DNA of 64,000 nucleotides. Source: SABY01 sp964523795. GTDB taxonomy: Bacteria > Bacteroidota > Bacteroidia > Bacteroidales > 4484-276. Shown here piece by piece: positions 25,201-33,800 of the stretch; position 1 is the stretch's first letter, and the number at the start of each line of letters is the position of its first letter. The DNA is taken from assembly GCA_964523795.1 (NCBI GenBank), contig CAZGAO010000002.1, positions 62,001-126,000 of the forward strand, read 5' to 3'. Below the pieces are notes generated by a model. It was not told where the DNA came from and did not search any database. It saw nothing but the letters and a program-made list of their open reading frames with translations. The position numbers and the translations under genes are program-made.

Positions 25201-28008
25201 TATATAGTAGATGCTACTGCTGCAAACTATGATGTGGTCATGTGGACTACTTTCAATGGTACCGGTGCTTTCGATAACGAAAATATCGTTAATCCTGTCT
25301 ATACTCCTGGGATGCTTGATGTAAATCAAACGGTCGAATTGTGTATTATGGCTGCTCCTATTACTCCTTGTACTGTTATGGCGCAGGATTGCATGGAATT
25401 GTTCATCCAGGCCAACCCAAGTATCGATGCCGGAATCGATCAGGTTGTTTGCGGTGGTACTGCACTAATGGCTGCTTCCGGTAGTGATTATAGCTCTGTA
25501 CTTTGGTCAGGTGGTTTAGGTTTATTCAGTGCTTATGATGTACTCGATCCTACCTATACTCCCGCTGCTTCTGAATTTGGTACTACCGTTGATCTGGTTA
25601 TCACAGCACAGCCCATTAGCCCATGCCAGCTTGTAGTTGCCGATTCTATGGAATTGTACATCCAAAAGGATCCTACTGTTGATGCCGGTGCTAATCAGGT
25701 TGTTTGCGAGGATGATTTTGTTGCATTAAATGCTATGGCTGACGATTATAGCTCAGTAATGTGGAGTGGCGGCTTAGGTGATTTCAGTGCTACCAATATT
25801 CTTGATCCAAGCTATACACCCGATGCTCTTGAAGCAGGTAATGTGGTTACCCTATTCATCGAAGCCATGCCCATTTTACCATGTGCCGTTTCAGCTATCG
25901 ATAGTTTAGAAATTACTATTATTGCGCTGCCTACCGTTAATGCTGGTATGGATATCGAAGCCTGTGATAATGTACAGTCAGTTGCTGTTTGTGGTACTGC
26001 TACAAGTTATGCCTCTGTTCTTTGGACAACCAATGGTGATGGATTCTTTGATGATGCTGGTATCTTATGCACTGACTACTCCCGAGGTACTAATGACTTA
26101 GCTAATGGTGTAGAGCTTTTCTTGGAAGTACAACCGCTTGATCCTCCATGTGTTGTTTCAGCCATCGATTCCCTCAGTGTTACTTTTATCCCAAGTCCTT
26201 TGGCCGTTGCCGGACCTCCTGCTACTATCTGCCAGGGTGATCTGTCGTATGCGCTGATTGACGCTAATGCTTTTAACTACGCTTCGTTATCGTGGACAGG
26301 TGGTGATGGTACATTCGATGACCCCAATTCACTTAACCCAATTTATACTCCCGGCGATGGTGATATCGCAATGGGTTATGTTGAGCTTTGCCTTACCGCC
26401 GAGCCTAACATAGGATGTAATACTGCCAGTACCTCTTGTATGATACTGACAATTATTCCTGATCCTGTTATCGATCCTATGGATGATTTGTATCTTTCAT
26501 GTGATAACTATGACTTTGTTAATGGTTTATGGTTAGCATTGGATTTGAATCCCTTAGTAGGCCCGAATCCGGGTGATTATACCTACCAATGGGCAACCGA
26601 TGGTGATGGTTCTTTTGACAATGAAACCGCACAGGTAACTATCTATACCATGGGAACCAACGATAAGTGGAATGGAGTCCTTAATCTTACCCTTACTGTT
26701 GTAGGCCCGGCTGGTTGCGGAGTTGTAGTTTCTGAAATATTAACGGTGTATGTTCCCCAACAGATCATTCAGGTTGATAATTTAGACTGGTTTGACAATA
26801 ACTATGGTTGGAGAGGTATTTCTTCTTATGTAGGCAAGGAAACCACAAGTGTTCCTGATGTGATGGCTCCGGCTGTTGTTGAAGGTTCGGTACTTAGCCC
26901 ACTTAAATTTATGTTCGACTATACTGGTAAATATTACTGGCCAAGCATTGCCAATCCAGTAAACCAGCTTGGAGACTGGAAGCCTGTTGGTTATAAAACC
27001 AAATGGATATCCGAAGCCTGTCTGCCCATTTACGGCGATAACGCATACGATACCGTGTCATCTGCATTCCCGGTTATGAGCAACACCGGATACCTTTTCA
27101 CCTTCTTGCCTGTTTTAACCAATGAGGTGGTACTTATCGATACACTCTTTGCTGACAAGCTGGGTCTTGATAGTGATGTTCTGCTGATGTACGATTGGAT
27201 GAGTAACTTGATTTGGACACCTGAAGACAGTATTGGTGGTGGTCTGGAATATCTCTATCCCGGTCAGGCCTATCTGCTTGTTCATCGTCCAGGTTTTGAT
27301 AGCTATACTTTGAACTTCCCTGCAGTTAATCCTGCAAATTCTATTGTATCTAAAGTTGCTTCTCCGGCAGCAGCTATCGAGAATGGTAACTCACCCTGGA
27401 ACAACGTTGCAAATACAGCAGCACCCCATTTCATCTTCTTTGCTGATGAGGTATTGAGCCAAATCCAGCCCGGTGATGTAATTGGTGCCTTTAACCAATA
27501 CAACGAATGTGTTGGCGTTACTGAGTTCAACCAAAGAGAGAGCCTCCAACTACTCGCTATGGGTGATGATCCTACAACGGAAATATATGAAGGTTTTGAA
27601 GAAGGCGAAGATATGAGCTTCAAGCTCTATCGTCCTGCCAGCGACCAAACTTTCGATGTATCCTTTATTTATGATGTTGAGTATCCGCAATACGATAATT
27701 TATTCACTGTTTATGGTGTGTCAAACGTTGTTGATGTTACAATGTCGATAACCTCAGTGGGTAATGATCTGATTGGTAAGTCGCTTAACGTATTCCCGAA
27801 CCCAACCAACAGCTTTATTAATATCGCTTCTGATTATGATATCAAGAGTGTAACCCTAGTAAATTATGTTGGCCAGGTGGTTTACTCAAGTAATGTAAAT
27901 GCACACGACTTCCAGATCAATGTATCGGAATTCGTTACCGGTATCTACATTGTTCGCGTTGAAACAGCCGAAGGTAATTTGTTAACCAAACGCATTACCG
28001 TTGAATAA
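19246..28008 (+). CDS. Giant repeat-built T9SS surface protein (2920 aa)
   Basis: A signal peptide (MFLKVYKLKFLLAMMLMPFL, cleaved near AMAQ) is followed by a domain with GWDFIPTP and the motif GDYIGVFFLDGGALVCGG. About 25 tandem modules of about 85-105 residues then run from about residue 220 to 2500. Each typical module begins x-P-x-x-D-A-G-x-D-x-x-x-C-E, has a central W-T-x-x-G-D-G-x-F and Y-T-P-G motif, and ends with a P-C pair and MELFIQ-like strand. One cysteine lies near each end, suggesting disulphides. Two modules (about residues 1505-1705) are of a different type. The C-terminal part has another GDVIGAFNQYNECVG module and a T9SS type A sorting domain (SLNVFPNPTNSFINIASDYD ... TKRITVE). 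It is therefore likely exported by T9SS and attached at the cell surface, perhaps as an adhesin. No catalytic motif was seen. Confidence 0.88.
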   Translation: MFLKVYKLKFLLAMMLMPFLAMAQAPAGWDFIPTPLTHEIIVPDGIMLEYEGVTVVDGDYIGVFFLDGGALVCGGYVELGAGSNNNFNAYGEFPGLPGFSLGEAFNWKFYDVSESTEYNVQAEYVGVGNVFDGGSSVLNGFVQAFAIAASVSPSTLPIDGGTVDLSAENLDPTNYTVDTDGWEWFAGVTPIGNTKDILGYAVTATTVFTVNAEATSGDMATASVTVVVSGISAGVDDTICANGTFAVAATASPDYVQFTWTKSGSGTFSNPAILNPVYTPSAADLVAGSVILTLNAVSLQSGPATVQMELTFQAEPTIDILPEQDYVCIPDSFYFADVVGANYQQLQWFTTNGGGFFDNEYILNPIYYPSPQIDWVQKCVYIAVSAAPIQPCMVSVADSMNLCFVDKPTVDAGADAGYCTEQAVTHTFAGAATFDPNWPDNTTLLWETSNGDGTFDNASLENATYTFGTNDLANGGVINFTLTAETLEACGPVSDDLSITLQATPTIDILEDTYTICQGDSLNFALQVTADDYSQVQWFTTNGGGFFSNEFIEEPIYYPAPDIDYPQNCIILRVAASPILPCTVSTEDSTLLCFQMLPVVVAGPDATICANETYTTMPTVENSAGPYMWTEDGFGYFEDPTLLNAKYIAHADDANSIVTLTLSAEPIGPCTDAVSGSMELTVLCAPDVWAGDDFTVCETENPELVGVAECVTGTMWATTGDGHFCCPQDLISSYYPGPNDLTVGCVTLVLIGYPLAPCSLYELDKVVVCFDPVPEVEISADAATVCQDQTLQLDADTANVCGLIWTTFDGTGTFDNPNIPNAIYTPSAQDAISGTITLTLTASACGECDVPAVDNIVVTIQNNPVADAGSDMTTCEDTPHYFGVATATNASAVLWSGGQGSFDNDMMLDATYTPAAAEIGDSIELCLTAMPIDPCTMSHTDCMFLYIQGNPAIDILEDSYTICEGDIMDFANEVVGENFSQVQWFTTNGGGFFSNEFVVEPTYSPSPSIDFPQGCIIIKVAASPILPCTISDEDSTLLCFQKNVIVDAGLNDTTCEETPITLTGTATEYSSVLWSDGAGTFDPADALVTEYTPGVGETGVVVLRLTAEAKSPCTVAAIDSMELFVQPAPIADAGADQTVCEMICLPPVPDANGIVNLAGAVQFASGQMWSSTGDGTFDDDGALGAVYTIGDGDIANLNVDLYLTAYAIDPCLTADVDTMTVTVQPSPEAMAGDDKSICEGETVTMEGSTLNAMGVFWDFAIYGEGDGTWDNQLIPDATYDPGDDDVDRGYVELIMVAFPISPCTYPDADRMTVYIIQEPEALAGLDDTICAGESYFLDGWVANATGGVEWTTSGDGTFIPTNDILNPEYAPGPGDIAADSVELCLYAFDGSACNNDYFDCMTLTILPPPEVNAGADQVICEGADVILDGTSDNTSAVLWTSNGDGVFAPDPANVLDPVYTPGVTDIANGTVELTLTGQPLDPCSIPVSDPMTVTINPQPAVLFCFDGVTAVTDSVFYRCFDETVNVSLCEVIQGTGPFTICYTLNNEPDSCVTGVNLGDVFASQILPVGTNDIAITSITDVNGCAALDVTPYQAQVVVHPEPVALFCFNDEPAAQGTVFPYCEDVAVNVTLCEIVDGLGPFEVCYTINGELPETCITLNEGESLFNSTLLPGSYVVQVTSITDTNGCSASDASIAMYTATVNIQANPIIEAGDPQVLCDVDLPVQLAATGANYSSLLWTGGSGSFSIDTILTPTYDPDLAEYGDTITLCIEAQPISPCTLVVFDCVDIFVQPSATAYAGADSTICEGLDFSLADAAATNYSMLTWTHDGDGAFDFTNTLNPVYTPGAGDLNETVELCLTAAAIDPCTMAATDCLDLFIQANPTIDAGPDQDVCDTQLLVQLEATGDDFDSVEWSGGLGDFSNANILDPTYDPNDLENGTSVRLFITAQPIGPCVLVVMDSMDVFIQQSPTAYAGPDTILCVGTPYYIVDATAANYDVVMWTTFNGTGAFDNENIVNPVYTPGMLDVNQTVELCIMAAPITPCTVMAQDCMELFIQANPSIDAGIDQVVCGGTALMAASGSDYSSVLWSGGLGLFSAYDVLDPTYTPAASEFGTTVDLVITAQPISPCQLVVADSMELYIQKDPTVDAGANQVVCEDDFVALNAMADDYSSVMWSGGLGDFSATNILDPSYTPDALEAGNVVTLFIEAMPILPCAVSAIDSLEITIIALPTVNAGMDIEACDNVQSVAVCGTATSYASVLWTTNGDGFFDDAGILCTDYSRGTNDLANGVELFLEVQPLDPPCVVSAIDSLSVTFIPSPLAVAGPPATICQGDLSYALIDANAFNYASLSWTGGDGTFDDPNSLNPIYTPGDGDIAMGYVELCLTAEPNIGCNTASTSCMILTIIPDPVIDPMDDLYLSCDNYDFVNGLWLALDLNPLVGPNPGDYTYQWATDGDGSFDNETAQVTIYTMGTNDKWNGVLNLTLTVVGPAGCGVVVSEILTVYVPQQIIQVDNLDWFDNNYGWRGISSYVGKETTSVPDVMAPAVVEGSVLSPLKFMFDYTGKYYWPSIANPVNQLGDWKPVGYKTKWISEACLPIYGDNAYDTVSSAFPVMSNTGYLFTFLPVLTNEVVLIDTLFADKLGLDSDVLLMYDWMSNLIWTPEDSIGGGLEYLYPGQAYLLVHRPGFDSYTLNFPAVNPANSIVSKVASPAAAIENGNSPWNNVANTAAPHFIFFADEVLSQIQPGDVIGAFNQYNECVGVTEFNQRESLQLLAMGDDPTTEIYEGFEEGEDMSFKLYRPASDQTFDVSFIYDVEYPQYDNLFTVYGVSNVVDVTMSITSVGNDLIGKSLNVFPNPTNSFINIASDYDIKSVTLVNYVGQVVYSSNVNAHDFQINVSEFVTGIYIVRVETAEGNLLTKRITVE

Positions 28009-28032
28009 TCATTAAATTGATATTCCATTAAT

Positions 28033-28068
28033 AAAAAAGGGACTGGCCATTGGCTTAGTCCCTTTTTT
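28033..28068 (+). terminator. Intrinsic terminator after the 2920-aa gene
   Basis: AAAAAAGGGACT (28033-28044) pairs with AGTCCCTTTTTT (28057-28068), followed by more T. It separates this gene from the next paralog. Confidence 0.9.
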
Positions 28069-28146
28069 TTATTTTTCCTGCTCTAAAGTGATGCGGTATT
28101 TGTTTAATTTGTAATTTTACAAATCTTTTTTAATAAGTATATTATC

Positions 28147-30468
28147 ATGAAAAAAATCATAGGTACACTCGCATTTTACTTTCTTTTGCTTGTCTCCACA
28201 AGCATCTCCGCACAGGAGCCACCCCCCCTCCCCCCAGGCTGGGAACACATCGCCACCCCGTCAAACCACATTGTCTCGGTGCCGCTCACAAGTCAGCCCA
28301 ACATCAATGGCTACCCGATAATGCCGGGGGATCATATTGGGGTTTTTTATACAAACGATAGTGGTGAGCTGGCCTGTGGAGGTGCTACCCCCTGGCTGGG
28401 TGATGAAAACACTGGCATTATTGCCTTTGGAAATGATGCCTTTACTGCCGAAAAAGATGGCTTTGCCTCCGGCGAAACTATCACCTACAAATTTTATTCG
28501 TGGGCCTTGCATCAGGAGTACTTTGCTGATGCAATATGCAATGATGCCCTGCCTGTGCAATGCGATGTTTTTGTCTCCAATGGCTTATCCGGCGTGGACT
28601 CGATTTGGGCTAACGCGTTTTATTTCGTTGGCAATGCCAGCCATGATACGCTTTGCCAGGGTGATCAAGTGCAGTTTTTTGTTGAAGCTTCCGGTGGAAA
28701 TGGTAGCTACACCTACAACTGGACTTCCGATCCGCCGGGATTCAACGCTACCATACCTAACCCTGTCCATGTTCCTGCTGCAAGTACTACGTATTATGTT
28801 ACCGTTACCAGTAATGGCCAAAGCCTCGGGATGCAATTTTATGTTCAGACCTTCTCACCACCCTTTGCCGATGCCGGTGCCAATGATGCAGTTTGCGCCG
28901 ACGAGAGCCTTAGCCTTGAAGGGCAACATGCTGATGATTCGGGCTTTTTCTGGTCATCAGCCGGTGATGGTACTTTTGATAATGACACCCTGATTAACCC
29001 TGAATATTTTCCCGGGACGCTCGATATTTCTTCCGGGCTGGTTCAGCTTTCTTTAACTGCCAATCCTGTTCAGCCCTGCGATTCGCCGCTTACCTCAACT
29101 ATGCAACTAATTATTGAAAGTTACCCCGAGGTTTTTGCCGGCGATGATCGAGCCGCCTGTGAGGATGATAGTCCTTTGTTGATAGCCACCGTAAGCAATA
29201 CTACACAAATGCTTTGGACAACATCAGGCGATGGTACTTTTTCGGCACCCCTTTTTTCAACTTCGGTTTACTATCCAGGTAGTAACGATCTCCAAATTGG
29301 GAATGTGGAACTTAGCATCACGGGTATTGCACTGAGTCCGTGCCAGGGTCAGTTTTCGGATGCGCTTCAGCTTAGCTTCCAGGAACTCCCTTTAATCGAT
29401 GCCGGAGTCAATCAGCTTGTTTGCGAGGATGCAACGGTTCAGCTTAGTGCTTCTACACAAAATACTGCCTCGGTACTTTGGCAAACAAGTGGTGACGGAA
29501 CTTTTGCTGACCCTGCTTTAATCGAAACGACCTATTATCCCGGTTCCCTTGACATTGCTGATGGTGAGGTTGATCTTGCTATTGTCGGGCAGCCTGTCTC
29601 ACCGTGTAGTTCAGCATTTAGCGATGCCCTTCAAATATTAATAAATGGAAATCCAATGGTAGCAGCTGGTGAGGATGCCACAATATGTCAAAATACAAAT
29701 ATGCAACTTGCGGGTTCAGCAATGTATTACGACGAAGTGCTGTGGACAAGCACAGGAGATGGCGATTTTGATAATCCCGATCAACTAAGTACAACTTACA
29801 CCCCGGGTACCAACGATATTGCCAATGGCCTGCTTACGATAAGTCTTACTGCAATTCCGGTTTTCCCTTGCACCGTGCAAGGGGAAGACGATTTGATTTT
29901 GAGTATCGAATACCTGCCCACGGCCATCGCAGGCGAAGATGCTACCATTCACTATACCGAAAATTACCAATTGCTGGGCGATGCTCTAAATTACTCAATA
30001 TTAGTGTGGAGCAGCTCGGGCGATGGTTTCTTCAATGCCTGGGATATTCTCGACCCGGTTTATACCCTCGGAAGCCAGGATATTGCCAATGCCGGGGTTC
30101 AGCTTGCGCTTACTGCTTTTCCCATCAGTGCCTGTCAGGTAGGTGCAAGCGATTCGCTCTACCTTACTATCGATACCATTACAGGTATCCAAACCTTACA
30201 CACTGCGTGGCAGCCAAATATTTATCCCAATCCTGCAAAGGCTCACTTGTTTGTTGAATTGCCATCTGAGTCTTGCAACCATGGTCAAATTTTTATTTAC
30301 GATAACTTTGGCCGAAAAATTTATGAATGGAATATGGGTCATAGTGATACTAAGATTCCTGAGCGGCTACAAATTGATATGGCCGCTTTTGAGCCAGGGC
30401 TTTACTTTCTTGAAATGAGGATAGATGATACCATATTTTATAAAAAGATCGTGAAAGCACTTCATTAA
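28147..30468 (+). CDS. T9SS surface protein, shorter paralog (773 aa)
   Basis: It has the same plan as the preceding giant protein. The signal peptide is MKKIIGTLAFYFLLLVSTSI (SAQ cleavage). An N-terminal domain (GWEHIATP, then MPGDHIGVFYTNDSGELACG) is followed by an Ig/PKD-like segment and then five modules of about 88 residues (about 240-680) with the WTTSGDGTF and YYPGSND motifs. The fifth module lacks the first cysteine (DATIHYTEN instead of the usual IC). A T9SS type A sorting domain ends the protein (NIYPNPAKAHLFVELPSESC ... YKKIVKALH). The gene is separated from the upstream paralog by a terminator and probably has its own promoter. Fewer modules suggest expansion or contraction by recombination between repeats. 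Likely a surface or matrix protein; ligand unknown. Confidence 0.87.
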   Translation: MKKIIGTLAFYFLLLVSTSISAQEPPPLPPGWEHIATPSNHIVSVPLTSQPNINGYPIMPGDHIGVFYTNDSGELACGGATPWLGDENTGIIAFGNDAFTAEKDGFASGETITYKFYSWALHQEYFADAICNDALPVQCDVFVSNGLSGVDSIWANAFYFVGNASHDTLCQGDQVQFFVEASGGNGSYTYNWTSDPPGFNATIPNPVHVPAASTTYYVTVTSNGQSLGMQFYVQTFSPPFADAGANDAVCADESLSLEGQHADDSGFFWSSAGDGTFDNDTLINPEYFPGTLDISSGLVQLSLTANPVQPCDSPLTSTMQLIIESYPEVFAGDDRAACEDDSPLLIATVSNTTQMLWTTSGDGTFSAPLFSTSVYYPGSNDLQIGNVELSITGIALSPCQGQFSDALQLSFQELPLIDAGVNQLVCEDATVQLSASTQNTASVLWQTSGDGTFADPALIETTYYPGSLDIADGEVDLAIVGQPVSPCSSAFSDALQILINGNPMVAAGEDATICQNTNMQLAGSAMYYDEVLWTSTGDGDFDNPDQLSTTYTPGTNDIANGLLTISLTAIPVFPCTVQGEDDLILSIEYLPTAIAGEDATIHYTENYQLLGDALNYSILVWSSSGDGFFNAWDILDPVYTLGSQDIANAGVQLALTAFPISACQVGASDSLYLTIDTITGIQTLHTAWQPNIYPNPAKAHLFVELPSESCNHGQIFIYDNFGRKIYEWNMGHSDTKIPERLQIDMAAFEPGLYFLEMRIDDTIFYKKIVKALH

Positions 30469-30897
30469 TAGGAATGGATGATGCAAAAACCCCGGTAATA
30501 ATACAATGTGAAGAATAGTTAAAAAGTCGGGTGTTTCAAAATTATTTTATTTTTGTATGAATTATTAATAGAAGATAGACAAATTTGAATAACTATAGTT
30601 TTTATTAATTAGAGATAAAACGAAAATGCTAAAGTAATAGTGCTTTAAATCAGGAGATTATGTTTTTTTTAGAATTGATTTTTTATTCATGATTTTTTAT
30701 TAACACGATTTAAAAATTGAGGTATTCGATAAATGGCTCAACGTTTATCCATTATTGAATAAGACGGGCTATGGATGTTATTTAAAAAACGTTAAAAAAA
30801 GATTATCGAATTTACAGATTTATCATATATTTGTTTACGAAAAGTCAGAATTTTCTTAACCTTAACTTAATACAAATCTTTAAAAAAGGAGGATTAC
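30469..30897. other. AT-rich spacer carrying the promoter of the third paralog
   Basis: This 429-bp stretch has no ORF. Its last 70 bp hold a -7 box and a leader nearly identical to that of the 2920-aa gene. The rest is AT-rich and shows no recognisable element. Confidence 0.6.
30826..30833 (+). promoter_or_regulatory. -7 box of the third paralog
   Basis: TATATTTG is identical to the -7 of the 19246 gene and lies at a similar distance from the ATG. The leader also ends AAAAAAGGAGGATTACATG, so the two genes probably share control. No clear -33 is seen. Confidence 0.6.
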
Positions 30898-33800
30898 ATG
30901 TTATTAAAAGTTTACAAATCAAGAGTATGGGTATTACTCTTTATGCTTCTGCCCTTTGTGGGCAGTGCTCAAATCCCAGGGCTTCCGGCCGAATGGGCAT
31001 TTACCTTAAACCCAACCTCAGGCACCTACGCCATCCAAACGGATGTTACGTTTGATGGTGTTGACGCTTTAGAAGTAGGCGACTGGGCTGGTGCGTTTTA
31101 CAACGATGGCGGAGTCATGGAATGTGGCGGAGCCGTCCAATGGCTTGGTGATAGTAGTGTTGCCATCGTCATTTTTGGTAACGACACTTTGGTAGCGCCG
31201 GATAAAAACGGTTTTAGCGAAGGCGAAATGATTACCTGGAAATTTTATCGCGATGCCAGCGGTTTGGAAGAGGAGGTAATGAGTACCCCCGAGTTCAACT
31301 GGACTAATGGTGCATTGGAAGAAGTTACCGGTTTTTATGTTGATAATGTAATTACCATTGAGATTCCGCTGTACACAGAGTATCAGTTCGTATCTTCACC
31401 TATTGTTACCGAAGATATGAATATGGTAACTGTTTTGGAAGATGTTCTGCCAACAATTGAGTTTGTTAGAACAAATGATGGAAAAGAACTTTTTTTCAGC
31501 CCATTTCCTCCTCCGGGTGGATGGAATAATGGTATTGGTGATTGGAATAACTTTGATGGTTACTACTTTAACAATACATCATTTGAAAACACCCTTGTTA
31601 TGGAAGGTGCTTTGGTAGATCCCACTATTCCAATGGATATTCCTGTTGGATATCGTTTTGTTGGTTATCCTTATAATAGTCCACAAAATGCGTTAGATGC
31701 CTTTGCTGATATTTTGGATGATATTTCTTTTATTCGCACAAATGATGGTAAAGAAATTTTTTACAGCCCATTCCCACCTCCTGGTGGATGGAATAATGGT
31801 ATTGGAGATTGCCAACCGGGAGATGGGTATTATATTAAAGTCGATAATCCGATTACCGGATTTGTTTTTCCTGAACCATCACCCTCAGACGCATCATCAA
31901 CTGTAATACGTCCAAAAGTTCAAAGTCCCAAAACCGGACATTTTACCCCGCCATCTGGTGGACAGCCTACTGATATCTGGAAGCTCGTTCTGGGAGAATG
32001 TAATGTAGATGGTGTTCAGATAGAAGATGGAGATGAGCTAGCTATTTTTGATGGTGAAAATATTGTTGGCCTTACAGTCTTTAATGGTTTTATACCGTTT
32101 ACTACCAAGGTTGATGCTTTTGTTAACCTCTATACTGTTGGAGCTCCCTATTCTTTAGTACTTTGGGATGAAAGTGCTCAGGAAGAAGTTTTAAATTATG
32201 AAATTACATTAGATGAGGAATTTGGTTATTTCGGTACTACTTTCCCGCCTGCAGGAAATCCGACAAGTTATGTAATGGCACTCAATTTTATTCCTGAAGA
32301 TTGTGATGCTCCTGTACTTGTTTCTGCTGTGGGTGGCCAAAATGTTGTTGACCTCTCTTGGACTGCTATTCCTGAATCTGATGCAGCACGCACTGGACAT
32401 TTTACTCCACCATCTGGTGGACAACCGACTGATATCTGGAAGCTCGTTCTCGGGGAATGCAATGTAAATGGCGTTCAGATAGAAGATGGTGACGAACTGG
32501 CTATTTTTGATGGTGAAAATATTGTTGGCCTTACAGTCTTTAATGGTTTTATACNNNNNNNNNNNNNNNNNNNNNNNNNNNNNNNNNNNNNNNNNNNNNN
32601 NNNNNNNNNNNNNNNNNNNNNNNNNNNNNNNNNNNNNNNNNNNNNNNNNNNNNNCGTTTACTACCAAGGTTGATGCTTTTGTTAACCTTTATACTGTTGG
32701 AGCTCCCTATTCTTTAGTTCTTTGGGATGAAAGTGCTCAGGAAGAAATTTCAAATTATGAAATTACATTAGATGAGGAATTTGGCTATTTCGGGACTACT
32801 TTCCCGCCTGCCGGGAATCCGACAAGCTATGTAATGGCACTTAATTTTATTAGTGAATCACCTGTAAGCTTTAATGTTTACTTTGAAGATGGAACACTGG
32901 TTGAAGCTAATGTTGAAGGAACAACTTATCAGGTAACTGGCCTGGAAGATGGTACCGAGTATTGCTTCTATGTAACTGAGAACCTCGAAGGTGGTGAGTC
33001 ATGTATGTCAAATGTGCTTTGTGCAACAACTGACACTGGTTGCGATGATGTTGTTATCAACAACTTCCCCGCAGCACCTGCTGATCTTTGCCTTGGCGAA
33101 GCGTTAGCTATCGACTTTAGCGGCGTAGAAGTTCTCAACGCTGTTTCTGAAGTATGGTCAGTCGATCCCTTTGGAGCTGGTGCTTTTGATGGTACTACTT
33201 TCAACTTGAACACAGCTTACGTGGGTTTCGTTACAGTTTCTGTTTTTGGTGAAGCAACTCCTCCATGTGCCGATGGTTATGCTAGTCTTACATTTGAAGT
33301 ATTTGCACTTCCCGTAGTTGAATGTCCTGAATCTGATACGGTATGCATAGGTAGTGCAATTATTGATTTTGCTGAAGTTGTAGGTGGCGTTTACACGAAC
33401 GCCAATGGTGGTATTGTCACAGGATTCAATCCTGTAGAAGTTGGATTCTTCGACTTTACCCTCACGGTTACTGTGAACGGATGCTCAGATTTCTGCTATT
33501 TCTACATCGCTGTTACTGATGCTCCAACAGCTTCTGCTGGCATGGATCAGGAAATTTGCGAAAATGAGACAGTTCAGCTTGATGGTACTGCTGCAAATTA
33601 CAGTTCGTTAATGTGGACAGGTGGACTTGGTGTGTTTGATGATGCTAGCATCTTGAACCCAACCTATACACCTGATGTGTCTGAAGTTGGTACAACTGTT
33701 TCACTTTGCCTTGCTGCACAACCTCTTTACCCATGTACTGTTGCTGCCACTGATTGCATGGAGTTATTTATCCAAGCAGCACCAACAGTTGACATCTTAA

